Below are positions 61,239 to 64,000 of a stretch of 64,000 bases of DNA, piece after piece (positions within the stretch are counted from its first letter, which is position 1; each line of letters opens with the position of its first letter). Below the pieces are notes generated by a model that saw nothing but the letters and a program-made list of their open reading frames with translations, was not told the origin of the DNA and did not search any database. A program made the translations under genes and the position numbers. Location: NCBI RefSeq assembly GCF_037101375.1, contig NZ_AP029019.1:2170001-2234000 (forward strand). The letters run 5' to 3'. Source of the DNA: Acidovorax sp. DW039 (GTDB lineage: Bacteria > Pseudomonadota > Gammaproteobacteria > Burkholderiales > Burkholderiaceae_C).

Positions 61239-61919
61239 ATGAAAATTCTGATCATTGAAGACGAGGCCAAGCTGGCCGATTACCTGCGCCAGGGGCTGAG
61301 CGAGGCGGGCTATGCCGTGGATGTGGCGCACAACGGTGTGGATGGCCTGCACCAGGCGCTCGAAGGCGCCTACGACCTGCTGATTCTGGACGGCATGCTG
61401 CCGGGCATTGACGGCCTGACCTTGTTGAGCGCGTACCGGCAAACGCACGATACGCCCATCCTGATGCTGACGGCCCGCGCCAGCGTGGAAGACCGGGTGC
61501 GGGGCTTGCAGGCCGGAGCGGATGACTACCTGGTCAAGCCGTTTGCTTTTTCTGAACTGTGCGCGCGGGTGCAGGTGCTGCTGCGGCGCGCTTTGGGCCC
61601 GCGCGAGGCGAGCGAACCGACCGTGCTTGCCTTGGCCGATTTGCAACTGGACCTGCTGCGCCGACGCGCTGCGCGCGCCGGCCAACGGCTGGACCTCACC
61701 GCCAAAGAGTTCTTGCTGCTGTCGCTGTTTTTACGGCGGCAGGGGCAGGTGCTGTCGCGCACGCTGATTGCGGAGCAAGTGTGGGACATGAACTTTGACA
61801 GCGACACCAATGTGGTGGAGGTGGCCATACGGCGGCTGCGCACCAAGATGGATGTGCCGTTTGACAACCCCCTGCTGCACACCGTGCGCGGCATGGGCTA
61901 TGTGATGGAGGTGCGCTAA
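61239..61919 (+). CDS. czcR: Heavy-metal response regulator CzcR (OmpR family)
   Basis: A 226-residue DNA-binding response regulator. It has a receiver domain with acidic pocket EDEAK, phospho-acceptor Asp51 in [14 protein letters not shown] and conserved Lys in [10 protein letters not shown]. The C-terminal winged helix contains [20 protein letters not shown] and a recognition helix near [14 protein letters not shown]. It would activate czc promoters on phosphorylation by CzcS. Its stop is 2 bases before czcS. Confidence 0.95.
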   Translation: MKILIIEDEAKLADYLRQGLSEAGYAVDVAHNGVDGLHQALEGAYDLLILDGMLPGIDGLTLLSAYRQTHDTPILMLTARASVEDRVRGLQAGADDYLVKPFAFSELCARVQVLLRRALGPREASEPTVLALADLQLDLLRRRAARAGQRLDLTAKEFLLLSLFLRRQGQVLSRTLIAEQVWDMNFDSDTNVVEVAIRRLRTKMDVPFDNPLLHTVRGMGYVMEVR

Positions 61920-61921
61920 GC

Positions 61922-63262
61922 ATGCCGGGGCGCACACTGCGGCTGCAGTCACTTCGGGCGCGCTTGTCCCTGTGGCTGGCGGTGCAAAGTCTGCTGGGCC
62001 TGGGCGCCGTGTGCCTGGTGGTGTACCTGGCCACGGCACTCAACCAGGTGGCCCGGCAAGATGAAGCGCTGGCACAAAAAGAGGCCATCGTGCGGCACCT
62101 GCTGACAAACACGGAAGAGCACGTGCCGGCGGAGCACACGCTCAAGGACTTCCTGATCGGGCACGACAACTTTCGGCTGGTGGTGCGCTCTGCATCGGGC
62201 GTGCTGCTGTTTCCTGACGTGCTGCCTGCAGAGGACGGTGCCCCGCGCGCCAGCCGCGTCTTCGAAGTGCCGGCACCGCAGGGCAGCGGTACCGCCTTTC
62301 GGGTAGCGCTGTCGATGGACATCACGGGCGATGTGCAGCACCTGCAGCGCTTGGGCGTCACGCTGGCGGTGGCCGCATTAGTGGGCGCCGTGCTGATCTC
62401 GGTGGGCGGCTTCACCCTCGTTGGTTTGGGGCTGCGTCCGGTTCGCCAGCTGGCGGGGCAGTTGCGGTCGTTGTCCGCCAGCAATTTAGGCCAGCGGCTC
62501 AATATGGCCGGGCAGCCTGCGGAGCTGGCGCCGTTTCTGGAGCAGTTCAACGGGTTGCTGGAGCGGCTGGACCTTGCCTACCAGCAACTGGAGGGCTTCA
62601 ATGCCGATGTATCCCACGAGTTGCGCACGCCCTTGGCCACGCTGCTGGCGAGCAATGAGCTGACCCTCAGGCACCCCGAGCGGTTTGCGATGGTCGAGGT
62701 GCTAGCCTCCAACCTGGAGGAGTTGCAGCGGCTGAAGGCCATGGTCAACGACATGCTTTTTCTCTCGCAAGCCGATCGCGGTGCCTTGGCGCGGCGCGTG
62801 CCGGTGGGCAGCCTGGCGGACTTGGCGGCGCAAGTGGCCGAGTACCATGAGGCCGCCTTGGCCGAAGCGGGCCTCACCTTGCGCATTGAGGGCGATGGCA
62901 GTGGGCAGTTTGACGTCGCCTTGCTGCGCCGTGCGCTGTCCAACCTGCTGGACAACGCCACGCAATACGCCACGCGCGACACGCAGGTGCAGGTGCGCAT
63001 TGCGCAAGTGGCGGGTGGGTGGGTGCGCATGGCGGTCGCCAACCAGGGCGAGGCTGTGCCAGCCGCCACCTTGCAGCGCATGTTTAACCGGTTTTTCCGG
63101 GCATCCACCTCACGCACGCATGGGCAGAAAAACCACGGTTTGGGCCTTGCCATCACAGCGGCCATTGCCCGCATGCACGCGGGCGAGACCACCGCCCGCT
63201 GCGAGAACGGCTGGACTGAAGTGGGCATTTTGTTGGCGTCAAAACCACCGGACCGCCGGTGA
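61922..63262 (+). CDS. czcS: Heavy-metal sensor histidine kinase CzcS
   Basis: The 446-residue membrane kinase has TM1 (~residues 15-38), a periplasmic sensor of about 115 residues, TM2 (~140-165) and a HAMP domain (GLRPVRQLAGQLRSL). The H-box is FNADVSHELRTPLATL with phospho-acceptor His232. The ATPase domain has N-box LSNLLDNATQYA and a G-box with GLGLAITAAIARMHAG. It senses periplasmic Zn/Cd/Co by family precedent. Last gene of the metal cluster, and followed by a palindrome. Confidence 0.94.
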   Translation: MPGRTLRLQSLRARLSLWLAVQSLLGLGAVCLVVYLATALNQVARQDEALAQKEAIVRHLLTNTEEHVPAEHTLKDFLIGHDNFRLVVRSASGVLLFPDVLPAEDGAPRASRVFEVPAPQGSGTAFRVALSMDITGDVQHLQRLGVTLAVAALVGAVLISVGGFTLVGLGLRPVRQLAGQLRSLSASNLGQRLNMAGQPAELAPFLEQFNGLLERLDLAYQQLEGFNADVSHELRTPLATLLASNELTLRHPERFAMVEVLASNLEELQRLKAMVNDMLFLSQADRGALARRVPVGSLADLAAQVAEYHEAALAEAGLTLRIEGDGSGQFDVALLRRALSNLLDNATQYATRDTQVQVRIAQVAGGWVRMAVANQGEAVPAATLQRMFNRFFRASTSRTHGQKNHGLGLAITAAIARMHAGETTARCENGWTEVGILLASKPPDRR

Positions 63263-63295
63263 GTCCGATACCGAAACGCTATCGAAGAGATAGCT

Positions 63296-63322
63296 ACTAT
63301 CGCTTATCAATAAAGCGATAGT
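63296..63322. terminator. Palindromic hairpin after czcS, Comamonadaceae-style intergenic repeat
   Basis: ACTATCGCTT (63296-63305) and AAGCGATAGT (63313-63322) form a perfect 10-bp stem with a 7-base loop, followed by GTGTGTTTTCTT. The motif resembles a widespread intergenic palindrome of Acidovorax and relatives (from memory), and here probably serves as the terminator. Confidence 0.7.
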
Positions 63323-63859
63323 GTGTGTTTTCTTATGAATTCTGGCGGGTACCCACGGCGATGGCTTCGCCTTGCCAAACATCCCGGCGTTTGCCTTGGT
63401 CGCAAGGTCGGAGAGAGTTGGCGCAGAGCCGTCTTTGGATTTATCCGTAAATAATATTAACGGGCAGACTGATCTTTCGCAAGGCGATGATGGCAGCGGC
63501 CAGCGAAAACCGGGACGATTCATGCTCCTTCGCGTGCATGAATGGTAGTGTGCGCTGCGACGCAGAAGTACTCGGCCTTGAGGGGGCCGCGGAAGCTTTA
63601 AATCGTTACCTGCAAAAAAGCTTGCCACCACTTTGAGCTTGAACTCCGCTCGATACTGCTTTATGTCGTCCATCGAATCTTATCCAACCTCTGGGAGTAT
63701 TTCAAGACTGGTGCGACTAAATATCTCGCTCACTGTGGTGACTGGGATCAAACCAAATAGCCGGTTACGGGTCCTAGTCCTCATCTGCAGATAACACTTT
63801 AGAGACCTACCTCTCACAGGCTGGAACGCCAAAAAACGAGAGTTTTAATGATCTGTCGC
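63323..63859. other. Gene-poor right end with transposase debris
   Basis: No intact gene. A minus-strand frame of 144 codons spans 63239-63673, but only its first ~30 residues look like protein (see the remnant at 63575-63673) and it runs into the czcS end, so I do not accept it. The rest appears to be insertion-sequence scar. Confidence 0.4.
63575..63673 (-). pseudogene. Remnant of an IS3-type transposase OrfA N-terminus
   Basis: From ATG 63671-63673 the frame reads MDDIKQYRAEFKLKVVASFF, resembling the YSAEFKLKVV opening of IS3/IS150-type OrfA proteins. Similarity stops after about 30 residues, so only a scrap remains. Recognised from memory of the family; modest confidence. Confidence 0.4.
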
Positions 63860-64000
63860 TCACAGGATCATCTCGAACCGAAGCGCCTGTCCCTGCGGCT
63901 CGTCAGCGCCCCACCCACGCCGACAAACAACGCTGTCAATAGTAATCCTGTTGTCTCTAATGTAGGTACAGGCGTCGCTCGCGAGGGAGTGAGGGTAACT
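63860..64000 (-). CDS. Possible C-terminus of a gene entering from the right edge
   Basis: An open minus-strand frame of 46 codons runs from the right edge to TGA at 63860-63862. It includes DACTYIRDNRITIDSVVCRR and GWGADEPQGQ and looks more protein-like than the opposite strand, which is also open from 63848. Too short to name a family. Confidence 0.3.
   Translation of the reverse strand, partial: SYPHSLASDACTYIRDNRITIDSVVCRRGWGADEPQGQALRFEMIL

Noticed and set aside
63239..63673. 144-codon minus-strand gene overlapping the end of czcS
   Set aside because: Only its first ~30 residues resemble a transposase; the remainder crosses a terminator-like palindrome and the czcS 3' end.

Overview
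The window looks like a chromosome segment from a Comamonadaceae betaproteobacterium, most like Acidovorax and its relatives. This rests on high GC, on the gene repertoire (glnS, arfB, cysS, accA, tilS, two adjacent PPIases next to a Cds6-type L,D-transpeptidase, DUF3014 and DUF4148 proteins, czcICBA-RS) and on a Comamonadaceae-style intergenic palindrome near the right end. No database search was possible, so family names come from recognisable motifs and genus-level placement is inference.

Region 1 (1-3.4 kb) is a small accessory insertion downstream of glnS. It holds a partial methyltransferase-like gene running off the left edge, a decayed copy of an internal piece of glnS, and a zeta-type toxin with a small overlapping partner gene starting 2 bases after the glnS stop codon. 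Region 2 (3.4-24.6 kb) is mostly housekeeping: ribosome rescue (arfB), a LigB-type dioxygenase, a serine hydrolase, an E1 2-oxoacid dehydrogenase divergent from an Lrp regulator, a TetR/DoxX pair sharing a perfect palindrome, mtfA, lpxH, ppiB, ppiA, an L,D-transpeptidase and a TPR protein with related C-terminal domains, cysS, an AlkA-like glycosylase, accA (TTG start), a chemoreceptor, tilS and tRNA-Ser(GCU).

Region 3 (24.6-51.2 kb) is an accessory island directly behind tRNA-Ser. It begins with an N-terminally truncated UvrD/GajB-like helicase remnant and an intact ATPase plus RloB-like TOPRIM pair, probably anti-phage. Its centre is a 17-kb, six-gene co-directional block (28554-45903): a giant Ig-repeat protein with a choice-of-anchor-U/IPTL-like C-terminus, a secreted twin rhodanese without catalytic cysteines, two large beta-helix/Ig-type secreted proteins (one with a Gly-Pro hexanucleotide repeat), an RHS protein with a signal peptide and an HExxH metallopeptidase-like tip, and a small membrane-anchored putative immunity protein. 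Three junctions have overlapping or abutting start and stop codons. I regard this block as the best candidate for an undescribed system: a surface-displayed polymorphic toxin with dedicated companion proteins. The right part is mobile-element debris: a RAYT transposase with its repeats, a fragment of a paralogue of the fourth block gene, a tyrosine integrase pseudogene, and an IS21-family element with a broken istA abutting the integrase.

Region 4 (51.4-63.3 kb) is a heavy-metal resistance cluster. After a DUF4148 protein come cadA behind a MerR-type promoter, czcI, czcC, czcB, czcA and the czcR-czcS two-component system: an inner-membrane Zn/Cd/Pb ATPase, a three-part RND exporter and its metal sensor. 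The last ~700 bases hold an IS remnant and possibly the end of a gene entering from the right.
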